Of a stretch of DNA of 56,937 bases, positions 7,884 to 16,640 are shown one piece after another. Source of the stretch: Bacteroidota bacterium (lineage in GTDB: Bacteria > Bacteroidota > Rhodothermia > Rhodothermales > JANQRZ01); NCBI GenBank assembly GCA_038746285.1, contig JBCDKT010000024.1, forward strand, positions 1 to 56,937, read 5' to 3'. Position numbers and translations under genes: made by a program. The notes under the pieces are model-generated. The model did not search any database, had not been told where the DNA came from, and worked only from the letters and a program-made list of their open reading frames with translations. How positions within the stretch are numbered: the stretch's first letter is position 1; each line of letters opens with the position of its first letter.

Positions 7884-10800
7884 GTGCGACTTTCCTGCTT
7901 TTCCGATAGGCCAGGCTTGCTGGCGCTCTCGCTCTGGATCGCCCTCTTCAGCGGCGCGGTGGGGGCGGGCGTGCCTCCGGTGCAGGCACAGGTAGCCTTT
8001 GCGCCGCAGCTTGGCAGCGCGTCGCAGCCCGAGCAGACGCCTGCGCTCCGCGTGGTGGAGCAGACCGATCAGCGCATCGTGTACGAGGTGCGCGTGGACT
8101 GGCCGGAGCCGCTGGCCGACGCCGTGCGCGCCTCGGACGATCTGGCGAGCGCCCGGCTCCGTGCCGCCCGAGGGGACGGAAGCGTCTCCGCGTTCCTGAG
8201 CCTGCCGTCGCTCGCCCAACCGGCCGTCGAGGTGCTCGCGGCAGACTACGACGAGGTGACCTACGCTGCGCCAAGCGACGATGCGGCGCTCGACGGGCTC
8301 GTCGGGCCGGTGGCGGAGGTGACGGCGCTCGGGATGGAACGGCGGCGGCCGGCCGGGACGTTTGTCGCCCGCCTCCTGCGCTACGACCCGGAGCGCGGCA
8401 CGCTACGCCGCTACCGGCGGATCCGGGCGGCGGTGCGCTTCCCGGCGGCGCGCTCAGCGCGTCCGTTCGCAGCGGCCAGCCGGCTTAGCCCGGTAGACAA
8501 CCCGCACCTCAACGTGGGCCAGAGCGCGCTGGCGTCGGGGACGTGGATCAAGGTGCCGGTGACGCAGGAAGGCATCTACCGGATCGACCGGGCCTTGCTC
8601 AGCGAGGCCGGGCTCTCGCCCGACGCCATCGACCCGAACAACGTGGCGGTCTTCGGCAACGGCGGCGCGCCTGTGCCGGCCCTCAACAGCGCCGCGCGCA
8701 TCGCCGACCTCGCCGAGAACGCCTCGTTCGTCGTCGGCGGAGGCGACGGGCGGTTCGATAGCGGCGACGGGGTGTACTTCTACGGGGCCGCCCCGAACGG
8801 CTGGCGCTGGAACCAGACGGCGGCGGACCGCGACGGCCTCGGCTGGGAGCACTGGATCAACCTCTTCTCGAACGAAAACGCCTATTTCATCCGCGTCGAC
8901 GGTGGCGGGCAGCGGGTCGGCAACCCTGGGTTCGCTGGGCTCGCGGGCGCGACGGTGCTCAGCCAGATCACGGGGCGCACCTTCGAGGAGCGCGACCTGC
9001 CCGACGGCATGATCGACCGCGACGGCGGCGGCTCCGGCCTGGACTGGCTGGGCGCGGAGGTGGCCTCGGCGCGGCCCTCGACGGTCGTGCTCGACACGCT
9101 ACCGGCGGGCATCGCGGCGGGCACGGTGGCGTACCGGACGCGCGTCGCCACGAGCAGCCGCTCGTCCTCGCTCGTCTTCCAGAGCGGCGGCCAAGAGCTG
9201 GGCACGATCACCGCCAACAGCATCGGCCTCCTGGCCGGCAGCCGGACCCGGACCTTCGAGCAGGTGGTGGCCGAGGGCGCGCGGCTGCGGCTGGAGATGC
9301 GGCTCGGCGCGAGCAGCACGCAGGGCTGGATCGACTACGTCGAGGCCTTCTACCCGAAGGCGCTCCGGGCCGAGCGCGACTACCTCCGCTTCCACACGCC
9401 GGGCGGTCAGGCCGGGGTGTTCGAGTTCGTCCTGGCCGGGTTCTCCGCCGAACCCCAGGTCTGGGACGTCACCGACCCCGAGGCCGTCCGCCGCCTCGGC
9501 GTGCGCTCCGACGGCGGGAGCTACCGCGTGCAGGTCGAGGCTACCGACTCCGAGCGCCCGCGCGAACTCGTCGCCTTCACGACCGCGAGCGCGGCGGTCC
9601 GCACCCTGGCCTCGCCCGAGGCCGTGCCGAACCAGAACCTCCACGCCGTCGGCGGCTTCCCCGACTACGTGATCGTCGCGCCGACCGCGTTCCGGGAGGC
9701 CGCCGACGAGATTGCAGCGTACCGGGCCCAGGACGGGCTGCGCCCCCTCGTCGTGGACGTCGCGCAGATCTACAACGAGTTCTCCGGCGGGCTCCAGGAC
9801 ATGCGGGCGATGCGGGACTACTTCCGCTTCCTCTACGACCGCGCCGAGACCGACGAACAGCTTCTCCGCTACGTGCTCCTCTTGGGCGACGGGCACTTCG
9901 ACTTCCGCGGCATCCGGCCCGGCGGCGACCAGAACAACTGGGTCCTGACCTACCAGACCGAGAACTCGTTCGACCGCATCCGGTCGTACACCAGCGACGA
10001 CTACTTCGGCCTCCTCGACGCCGAGGAGGGCCTCTGGAGCTCGACGAGCGAGCGGCTGGACATCGGGATCGGGCGCTTTCCTGTGCGCACGGCGACGGCG
10101 GCGATGCAGATGGTGGAAAAGGTCAAGCGCTACGAGGACCCGGCGACGCGCGGCGCGTGGCGCACCCGCGTCACCTTCGTGGCCGACGACCAGGAGCCGA
10201 ACGACTGGGACGACGACCTCCACGTCCAGAACGGCGAGCTCCTGGCGGACACGGTCAACGCCGTCGCGCCGGACCTGAACGTCCAGAAAATCTATGCGAT
10301 GACCTACCCGCGCGTGCAGACGGCTCTCGGCGCGCGCTACCCCGAGGCGCAGGCCGACATCCGGCGCAGCTTCGACGAGGGTACGCTCGTCTGGAACTAC
10401 AGCGGGCACGGCGGCTCCGGCGCCCTGGCCGACGAGAAGCTGCTCACCAAAGAAGAAATCATCGAGCTAGACAACGCCGACCGACTCCCAATTGCCGTGA
10501 CCGCGACGTGCTCGTTCGGGCGCTACGACGTGATCAGCGACCAGAGCGGGGGTGAGGAACTCCTCCTGAACGCTGGCGGCGGCGCGGCGGCCGTGCTCAC
10601 GACGACGCGTCTCGTCTTTACGGGCAGTGACCCCAACAACAACAACCTCGGGCTCAACCGCGTGCTGCTGGAGTTCATGCTGAGCCGGGAGGAGGACGGC
10701 ACCCCGCGGCGGCTGGGCGATGTCTATCGCCTGACCAAGCGCACCAACCCTGGGGCGACCGTCAACAGCCGCAAGTTCGTTTTCCTCGGCGATCCGGCGA

Positions 10801-12032
10801 TGCGAGTCCAACTGCCGGAGCGCCCCATCAGCGTCACGACCGTCAACGGGCAGCCCGTCGGTGAGCGCGGGCCGCGGGACACCGTCGCGCCTTCCGCAGC
10901 ACCGGCCGGCGCGCCCACCCTGGCGACGGCCGGCGACGCGGCACCTGCCACCCTCGCGCGGGGTGGGCTCCCCGAACTGCGCGCCCTCGAAGAGGCCGAG
11001 GTCACGGGCGAAGTGCTGGGCTTCGACGGCACCCGCGATACGGGCTACAACGGCGAGGTCGAGGTCGCCGTCTTCGACGCCGAGCGGACGGTGGCGCTGC
11101 CGGAGGACGCGGTCAACTACATCCCCAGCGGAACCGTGCAGGTCCGGAGCGACCTCATCTACCGGGGCCGGGCGACGGTCCGCGACGGGGCGTGGACTAT
11201 CCGCTTCGTCGTCCCCCGCGACATCTCGTACTCCGACGCGCCGGGCCGCATCTCAGTCTACGCCACCGACGGCTCGGGCCGCGACGGCTTCGGAGCCAGC
11301 GAAGGCTTCGTCGTTGGCGGGACGGCCGCCAACCCGATCCAGGACAACGAGCCGCCGCGCGTCGACCTGTTCATGAACGACACGACGTTCGTGCCCGGCG
11401 GCCTCGTCGGGACGACGCCGGTGCTGATCGCCAAGCTGTTCGACCAGAACGGGATCAACACCGTCGGGGCCGGCGTCGGCCACGACCTCCTGCTGACGAT
11501 CGACGGGGCCGAGCAGGACGCCGTCGACATCGGCCGCTTCTACCGCGGCGACCTCGACTCCTTCCAAAGCGGCACCGTCGAGTTCGAGCTGCCCGAGCAG
11601 GCCCCAGGGCCGCACACGCTCACGCTCCGCGCCTGGGACGTGGCCAACAACTCCGCCACGGTCAGCCTCGACTACTTCGTCGAGGCCGACGGCGAGCTCG
11701 TGCTCCGCAACGTCTACAACTACCCCAACCCGACGAACGGGCCGACGCGCTTCGTCTTCGAGCACAACCAGCCGCCGGGGACGGTGGCCCGCATCCAGCT
11801 TCGCATCTACACCCTGTCCGGCCGGCCGGTCCGCACGCTCGACGCCCAGGAGACGCTCGCCACCGGCGTGCTGAGCGGCTCCGTCGTACAGATTCCCTGG
11901 GACGGGCGCGACGAGGACTTCGACACGCTCGCCACCGGCATCTACCTCTACCGGGTCCGCGTGGAGGTGGAACGCCCGGACGGCGAGACGCAGGTCTCCG
12001 AGCGCATCGAGCGCCTCGCGGTGATACGATGA
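7884..12032 (+). CDS. porU: type IX secretion system sortase PorU
   Basis: A 1,382-residue cell-surface protein. The PorU cysteine protease removes the C-terminal sorting domain of T9SS cargo and attaches the mature protein to lipopolysaccharide. Order: signal peptide (about 1-35, ending VQAQ), an N-terminal domain with beta-rich repeats, and a gingipain-like C25 peptidase domain (about 590-970) with catalytic His842 in NYSGHGGSG and Cys876 in TATCSFGRYD. Supporting motifs are YVLLLGDGHFDFRG and TSDDYFGLLD. Ig-like regions follow, then a FlgD/CTD-like end (VYNYPNPTNGPTRFVF to the final Arg). The start is a GTG at the junction with a typical n-region (RLSCFS); no better ATG lies upstream. It has its own promoter, and porV follows 158 bp later. 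The length is normal or slightly long. Confidence 0.93.
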   Translation: MRLSCFSDRPGLLALSLWIALFSGAVGAGVPPVQAQVAFAPQLGSASQPEQTPALRVVEQTDQRIVYEVRVDWPEPLADAVRASDDLASARLRAARGDGSVSAFLSLPSLAQPAVEVLAADYDEVTYAAPSDDAALDGLVGPVAEVTALGMERRRPAGTFVARLLRYDPERGTLRRYRRIRAAVRFPAARSARPFAAASRLSPVDNPHLNVGQSALASGTWIKVPVTQEGIYRIDRALLSEAGLSPDAIDPNNVAVFGNGGAPVPALNSAARIADLAENASFVVGGGDGRFDSGDGVYFYGAAPNGWRWNQTAADRDGLGWEHWINLFSNENAYFIRVDGGGQRVGNPGFAGLAGATVLSQITGRTFEERDLPDGMIDRDGGGSGLDWLGAEVASARPSTVVLDTLPAGIAAGTVAYRTRVATSSRSSSLVFQSGGQELGTITANSIGLLAGSRTRTFEQVVAEGARLRLEMRLGASSTQGWIDYVEAFYPKALRAERDYLRFHTPGGQAGVFEFVLAGFSAEPQVWDVTDPEAVRRLGVRSDGGSYRVQVEATDSERPRELVAFTTASAAVRTLASPEAVPNQNLHAVGGFPDYVIVAPTAFREAADEIAAYRAQDGLRPLVVDVAQIYNEFSGGLQDMRAMRDYFRFLYDRAETDEQLLRYVLLLGDGHFDFRGIRPGGDQNNWVLTYQTENSFDRIRSYTSDDYFGLLDAEEGLWSSTSERLDIGIGRFPVRTATAAMQMVEKVKRYEDPATRGAWRTRVTFVADDQEPNDWDDDLHVQNGELLADTVNAVAPDLNVQKIYAMTYPRVQTALGARYPEAQADIRRSFDEGTLVWNYSGHGGSGALADEKLLTKEEIIELDNADRLPIAVTATCSFGRYDVISDQSGGEELLLNAGGGAAAVLTTTRLVFTGSDPNNNNLGLNRVLLEFMLSREEDGTPRRLGDVYRLTKRTNPGATVNSRKFVFLGDPAMRVQLPERPISVTTVNGQPVGERGPRDTVAPSAAPAGAPTLATAGDAAPATLARGGLPELRALEEAEVTGEVLGFDGTRDTGYNGEVEVAVFDAERTVALPEDAVNYIPSGTVQVRSDLIYRGRATVRDGAWTIRFVVPRDISYSDAPGRISVYATDGSGRDGFGASEGFVVGGTAANPIQDNEPPRVDLFMNDTTFVPGGLVGTTPVLIAKLFDQNGINTVGAGVGHDLLLTIDGAEQDAVDIGRFYRGDLDSFQSGTVEFELPEQAPGPHTLTLRAWDVANNSATVSLDYFVEADGELVLRNVYNYPNPTNGPTRFVFEHNQPPGTVARIQLRIYTLSGRPVRTLDAQETLATGVLSGSVVQIPWDGRDEDFDTLATGIYLYRVRVEVERPDGETQVSERIERLAVIR

Positions 12033-12190
12033 CCCCGGCCTCGCCCGTTTGACCTGGGCGGCCCGCCCGAGTGTGCAAAAACGTAGAACACATGGCCTCC
12101 CCGTCGCGCCCTCCGTACCCTAGAGCCCGCCCACTGCGCGCCCGCGTGCCCCGGCACGCCGTTTCCTTCTCTCGTCCGAAACCAGAACCT

Positions 12191-13456
12191 ATGACCACGC
12201 TATCCTTCCGCACGGCGCGCCGCGTCCTGCTCGCGCTCCTGCCTGCCCTGATCTTCGGGTCCGGCGTCCAGGCACAGGACGACGGAAACAACTCCATCGG
12301 CCAGGGAAGCAACATCGTCTACACGACGGCCGTGCCCTTCCTCATGATCGAGCCGGACAGCCGGGCGGCCGGCATGGGCAACGCCGGCGTCGGCCTCGCC
12401 GACAACGCGAGCGCCGTCTTCTGGAACCCGGCCGGTCTGGCCCGGCAGCGCGGGGCCGAGGTGTCGATCACGCACTCGAACTGGCTCCCGGCCATCACGT
12501 CGGACCTCTTCTACGAGTACCTCGCCGGCAAGTACCACCTCGAGGGCATTGGGACGTTCGGGGGTAACATCACCTTCTTCAACCTCGGCGAGCAGGAGTT
12601 CCGGGGACCGAACAACGAGGACCTCGGGACCTTCCGCTCGTACGAGCTGAACACCGGCCTCTCGTACGCCCGGCAGGTGACGCGCGGCCTCGCCCTCGGC
12701 ACGGGCCTGCGCCTGATCTACTCCAACCTCGCCGGCGGCGTCACGCTCGGGCAGGGCCAGCCGGGGGAGACCCAGACCAAAGCCGGCGTCTCCGTCGGCC
12801 TCGACCTCGCGGCGCTCTACACGTTCAAGCCGTTCGAACTCGGCAGCATCCCGGTCACGACTAACCTCGGCTTCAACCTCGCCAACATGGGGCCGAAGGT
12901 GAAGTACACCACCAACGAGTGCAACGAGCGCACGGGCGAAAGCTGCGGCGACCCGCTCCCGACCAACCTCCGCTTCGGCGGTGCCTTCAGCGCCCAACTC
13001 GACGAGTTCAACAAGCTGAACCTCGCCATCGACTTCAACAAGACCCTCGTCGACTACGAGCAGTTTCAGGTCCTCGACGAGAACGACGAGCCCGTGTTTG
13101 ACGAGAACGGCAACCCCGAGCTCGCTGCCCGGGCGAAGCCGTTCTACGAGGCCATCTTCTCGTCTTGGAAGTCCGTGCCGGTGCGCGACACGAACGGCGA
13201 CATCGAGGACGTGGGCGTGCTGCGCCAGATCACCGTCGGGACAGGACTAGAATACTGGTACAACGACCTCGTCGCCTTTCGGACGGGCTTCTTCTACGAG
13301 GACCCGTCCAACGGGAACCGCAAGTTCCTCACCTTCGGGGCCGGCATCCGGTACAACCTGATCGGCGTGGACTTCTCCTACATCTACCCGATCGAGGAGG
13401 AGTCGCCGCTGGCGAACACGCTGCGGTTCTCGCTCCTGCTCAACGTGCTGCGGTAG
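12191..13456 (+). CDS. porV: type IX secretion outer-membrane protein PorV
   Basis: 421 residues. PorV (LptO/FadL-like barrel) carries cargo from the T9SS translocon to the PorU sortase. The start is taken at MTTLSFRTARRVLLALL, which opens a signal peptide ending VQAQ; the upstream in-frame extension is Pro/Arg-rich shadow sequence. The diagnostic N-terminal segment is present: VPFLMIEPDSRAAGMGNAG, then GLADNASAVFWNPAGLA, followed by barrel strands. The C-terminus ends in NTLRFSLLLNVLR-type strands. It lies 158 bp downstream of porU, the usual porU-porV order in Bacteroidota, and is followed by a strong terminator. Confidence 0.93.
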   Translation: MTTLSFRTARRVLLALLPALIFGSGVQAQDDGNNSIGQGSNIVYTTAVPFLMIEPDSRAAGMGNAGVGLADNASAVFWNPAGLARQRGAEVSITHSNWLPAITSDLFYEYLAGKYHLEGIGTFGGNITFFNLGEQEFRGPNNEDLGTFRSYELNTGLSYARQVTRGLALGTGLRLIYSNLAGGVTLGQGQPGETQTKAGVSVGLDLAALYTFKPFELGSIPVTTNLGFNLANMGPKVKYTTNECNERTGESCGDPLPTNLRFGGAFSAQLDEFNKLNLAIDFNKTLVDYEQFQVLDENDEPVFDENGNPELAARAKPFYEAIFSSWKSVPVRDTNGDIEDVGVLRQITVGTGLEYWYNDLVAFRTGFFYEDPSNGNRKFLTFGAGIRYNLIGVDFSYIYPIEEESPLANTLRFSLLLNVLR

Positions 13457-13480
13457 CGGCCGACGCTTGAAGTGTGACGT

Positions 13481-13522
13481 GCGAGGGTGCCGGCGGCGAC
13501 GCTGCTGGCACCCTCGCTTTTT
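13481..13522 (+). terminator. Rho-independent terminator of porU-porV
   Basis: A perfect 11-bp stem (GCGAGGGTGCC with GGCACCCTCGC, 15-nt loop) is followed by TTTTT. It lies 24 bp after the porV stop codon. Confidence 0.9.
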
Positions 13523-13603
13523 ATGCTCTCGCTGTCCGACCTTGTCCGCGAGCGGACGACCGCGCAGCACTCCGCGAAGCACGCACCACGTTCCACGTTT
13601 TCC

Positions 13604-15076
13604 ATGGCCGACTTCACCGCGTTCGTGCTCTTCGGGCTGGGGCTGCTGGCGACGGTCGGGGTGGGGGAGGCGCTTCGGGCGAAGGCCGGGTGGCCTGCGG
13701 AGTCGTCGCGCCGCGTCGTGCACGCAGCAACGGGCGTGCTGGTCGGGCTGAGCCCGGGGTGGTTCGCGGAGCCGGCGTGGGTGTACGTGCTCGCGGGCTC
13801 GTTCGTGCTCGTTAACCTATGGGCCGTGCCGCGCCGCGTGTTTCCAGGGATGCACGCCATCCAGCGCCGAAGCTGGGGGACGGTCACGTTTCCGCTCGCG
13901 CTCCTCTTCGCGCTGTGGACCTGCTGGACGCTCGACGCCTCGCGGATCTACATCCTCCAGGCGGCCTTCTTCGTCCTCGCGGTTGCCGACCCCGTGGCCT
14001 CGCTCGTCGTGACACGCCTGGCGCGGCCAGGGCGGTTTCGGATCGGGGAGAACGCGAAATCGGTGGCCGGGTCCGCTGCGTTCTTCGTCACAGCATTTGG
14101 AGCAACAGTAGGGTCGCTCACTCTCGTCGGACCCGGTGCCGAGCCGGTCTCGCTGCTCACCGGTGCCCTCGTCGCCGCCGCGCTGGCGACGGGGGCCGAG
14201 CTGCTGGCGACGCGCGGGTGGGACAACTTCTTCATCGTCGTCGCGGTCGTGGTCGCGCTCACCGTGCTGCACGGCGATCCCGGTGCAGCGGCGCAGTTGG
14301 CGCTCGTGCTGCTGGTCGCGGCCGGGTTCGGGAGCGCGGCGTTCGCCGTGCGGTTCCTCGACGGGTCCGGGGCGCTCGCGGCGACGGGGCTCGCGGTCTC
14401 GGTGCTCGCGCTCGGCCCGGCGTGGGTGGTGCCGGGGGCTACGTTCTTCGTGCTCTCCAGCCTGCTCTCCAAGCTCGGCCGGCGGCGCAAGGCGCTCGCG
14501 GCGGCGGGCGACGACAAGGGCAGCCGCCGCGACGCTGGACAGGTCTACGCCAACGGCGGGGTCGCGTGGGCGCTGCTCGTGGCCCACGTCTTCGCGCCGA
14601 GTGACGCGCTCTACTGGGGCTACGTCGGGGCCTTCGCCGCCGCCGCCGCCGACACATGGGGGACCGAGATCGGCACGTTCGTCGGCGGTCCGACGCGGCT
14701 CCTGTGGAGCGGGCAGCGGGTGCCGCCGGGCCGGTCGGGCGGCGTCTCGGTCGCCGGCACGCTCGGGGCGCTCGCCGGCGCTGGGGTCGTGTTCCTCAGC
14801 GCGGTGCCGGTGGCGGGGGCCTACCTCGCCACCGTCGGCACCGGCGCGGCGGCGGCGGTCGTGGTCGGGGGTGGCCTCGCGGCGTCGCTCGTGGACAGCC
14901 TCATCGGGGCAACGGTGCAGGCGCTCTACCGCGCCCCCGACGGCAGTCTCACCGAGCGGGCGCAGGGGAACGGCCTCGTGCGCGGCTGGCGCTGGATCAC
15001 GAACGACCGGGTCAATCTCGCCTGCACGCTCGCCGGTGGCGCACTGGCGGCCTCGGGTGCTGCGTTGTTCGGATGA
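13604..15076 (+). CDS. polyprenol/phytol kinase-like domain fused to DUF92
   Basis: A 490-residue integral membrane protein with many hydrophobic segments throughout. The N-terminal half has the dolichol/phytol-kinase family pattern: RRVVHAATGVLVGL, WGTVTFPLALLFALW, FVLAVADPVASLVV and the GENAKSVAGSAAFF segment (KS-x-x-GS, the CTP-binding motif of that family). The C-terminal half (from about residue 260) is DUF92, with VYANGGVAWALLVAH, AAAAADTWGTEIGTFVGG, RSGGVSVAGTLGALAGA and DSLIGATVQALY. In plants the two activities are separate proteins: VTE5 (phytol kinase) and VTE6 (DUF92, phytyl-phosphate kinase). By analogy this protein could phosphorylate a prenyl alcohol twice. The start at MADFTAFVLF is chosen because earlier residues are unconserved and hydrophilic. 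Confidence 0.82.
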   Translation: MADFTAFVLFGLGLLATVGVGEALRAKAGWPAESSRRVVHAATGVLVGLSPGWFAEPAWVYVLAGSFVLVNLWAVPRRVFPGMHAIQRRSWGTVTFPLALLFALWTCWTLDASRIYILQAAFFVLAVADPVASLVVTRLARPGRFRIGENAKSVAGSAAFFVTAFGATVGSLTLVGPGAEPVSLLTGALVAAALATGAELLATRGWDNFFIVVAVVVALTVLHGDPGAAAQLALVLLVAAGFGSAAFAVRFLDGSGALAATGLAVSVLALGPAWVVPGATFFVLSSLLSKLGRRRKALAAAGDDKGSRRDAGQVYANGGVAWALLVAHVFAPSDALYWGYVGAFAAAAADTWGTEIGTFVGGPTRLLWSGQRVPPGRSGGVSVAGTLGALAGAGVVFLSAVPVAGAYLATVGTGAAAAVVVGGGLAASLVDSLIGATVQALYRAPDGSLTERAQGNGLVRGWRWITNDRVNLACTLAGGALAASGAALFG

Positions 15077-15101
15077 AGTCCGGCGACGGGTGCCACCGGC
15101 A

Positions 15102-15120
15102 GGGCGAACGCCGTTCGCCC
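15102..15120 (+). repeat. GTAGGG-type dispersed palindrome
   Basis: GGGCGAACG-C-CGTTCGCCC is a perfect 9-1-9 palindrome followed by CTAC, so that on the other strand it reads GTAGGGGCGAACG and so on. It belongs to the dispersed family also seen at 19834, 26927, 40695 and 50574. It lies in the gap between the DUF92 fusion gene and the symporter gene. Confidence 0.7.
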
Positions 15121-15239
15121 CTACGACAGGGGCACGATCGACAGGGGCACGATCTGTCCTCTGTCTTCCGTCCACCGTCCTCTGTCCCCCGCCCGTCGTC
15201 TTCCGTACTTTCTGGTTCTCGACCTTCAGCCTCAGACGT

Positions 15240-16574
15240 ATGCCCTGGTACAAAAAGCTCCACTGGCAGATCATCATCGGCCTCGTTCTGGGACTGATCT
15301 ACGGCGTCATCGCAGCAGCGCAGGGGTGGGGGGCCTTCACGGCCGACTGGATCGCGCCGTTCGGGACCATCTTCCTGAACGCGCTCAAACTGATCGCCGT
15401 GCCGCTCGTCCTCGCGTCGCTCATCCTGGGCGTGGCCTCGCTGAGCGACCTACGCAAGCTCTCCCGGATCGGCGGCAAGACGATTGGCATCTACCTCGGC
15501 ACGACGGCCGTCGCCGTCACGCTCGGGCTCGTGATCGTCAACCTCCTGGAGCCGGGCAGCGCCGTGCCCGAGGCGCTCCAGGCAGAACTCGGCGCGGCCT
15601 ACGCGGGTGATGCGGCGATGCGCTCGGAGGCTGCCGCGGCCGCCGCGCAGCGCGGGCCCCTCCAGTTCCTCGTGGACATCGTGCCGGGCAACCTGTTCAC
15701 GGCCATCTCGAACAACAGCAACATGCTCCAGGTGGTCTTCGTCGCGCTCTTCATCGGGATCGGGCTGATCCAGATTCCGCGCGAGAAGGCGGAGCCGGTG
15801 CTCGCTGTCGTGGAGGGCCTGAACGACCTCATCATCCGGCTCGTGGACGTGATCATGCTCATGGCTCCGGTCGGCGTCTTCGCGCTCCTGGCCGGGACGA
15901 TTACCCAGGTGGCGGGCGACGATGTGAACCGGATCATCGAACTCCTCGGCGCGCTCGGGTACTACTGCTTCGCGGTCGTGCTCGGCCTCGGGCTCCACAT
16001 GCTGATCACCTACGCGGTGCTGCTCAAGAGCCTCTCGCCGATGTCGCTGCGGACGTTCTACAGCGGGATCGGCCCGGCCCAGCTCGTCGCGTTCTCGACC
16101 TCGTCGAGCGGGGCGACGCTGCCGGTGACGATGGAGCGGTGCGAGGAGAAGCTCGGCGTCAGCGAAGAGGTCTCGTCGTTCGTGCTCCCGCTTGGGGCGA
16201 CGATCAACATGGACGGCACGGCGCTCTACCAGGCCGTGGCGGCGGTCTTCATCGCGCAGGCGCTCGGGATGGAGCTCGGCCTCGCGGCCCAGCTCACGAT
16301 TGTCCTCACGGCCGTCCTCGCCTCGATTGGGACGGCGGCGGTGCCGGGGGCGGGGATCATCATGCTCGTCATCATCCTCGAAGCCGTCGGCGTGCCGTCG
16401 GCCGGGATCGCCCTCGTCCTCGGCGTGGACCGCATCCTCGACATGCTGCGCACGGTCACGAACGTTACCGGCGACGCGACCGTGGCGACCGTCATCGCGG
16501 CCAGCGAGGGCCAGCTCGGCGTCCCCGATACCGACCCGGCGGCTGACCGCGTGCGCGTGGTTGCCGAAGGGTAA
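15240..16574 (+). CDS. dicarboxylate/amino acid:cation symporter (DAACS family)
   Basis: A 444-residue inner-membrane transporter of the GltP/GltT/DctA family, which imports glutamate, aspartate or C4-dicarboxylates with H+ or Na+. The start is set at MPWYKKLHWQIIIGLVLG, the usual N-terminus; the open frame continues far upstream as a shadow of the previous gene. Hallmarks are FLNALKLIAVPLVLASLILG, the HP1 serine-rich tip FSTSSSGATLPVTMER, LPLGATINMDGTALYQAV in TM7, and the HP2/TM8 region AVPGAGIIMLVIILEAVG, then GVDRILDMLRTVTNVTGD with the substrate-binding Asp/Asn/Thr. The substrate cannot be fixed. A GC-rich leader with CCGTCC/TCTGTC repeats precedes it. Confidence 0.95.
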   Translation: MPWYKKLHWQIIIGLVLGLIYGVIAAAQGWGAFTADWIAPFGTIFLNALKLIAVPLVLASLILGVASLSDLRKLSRIGGKTIGIYLGTTAVAVTLGLVIVNLLEPGSAVPEALQAELGAAYAGDAAMRSEAAAAAAQRGPLQFLVDIVPGNLFTAISNNSNMLQVVFVALFIGIGLIQIPREKAEPVLAVVEGLNDLIIRLVDVIMLMAPVGVFALLAGTITQVAGDDVNRIIELLGALGYYCFAVVLGLGLHMLITYAVLLKSLSPMSLRTFYSGIGPAQLVAFSTSSSGATLPVTMERCEEKLGVSEEVSSFVLPLGATINMDGTALYQAVAAVFIAQALGMELGLAAQLTIVLTAVLASIGTAAVPGAGIIMLVIILEAVGVPSAGIALVLGVDRILDMLRTVTNVTGDATVATVIAASEGQLGVPDTDPAADRVRVVAEG

Positions 16575-16640
16575 AGCCTGGACCCCGCGCACGGACTGAA
16601 ACTTGCAGACCGAGACGCCTATCCCCAGCCCGGTCTTCGT

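Noticed and set aside
14136-15239. 812-residue reading of the symporter gene
   Set aside because: The part before 15240 is an Arg/Ser-rich shadow of the DUF92 fusion gene; family N-terminus is at MPWYKKLHW.
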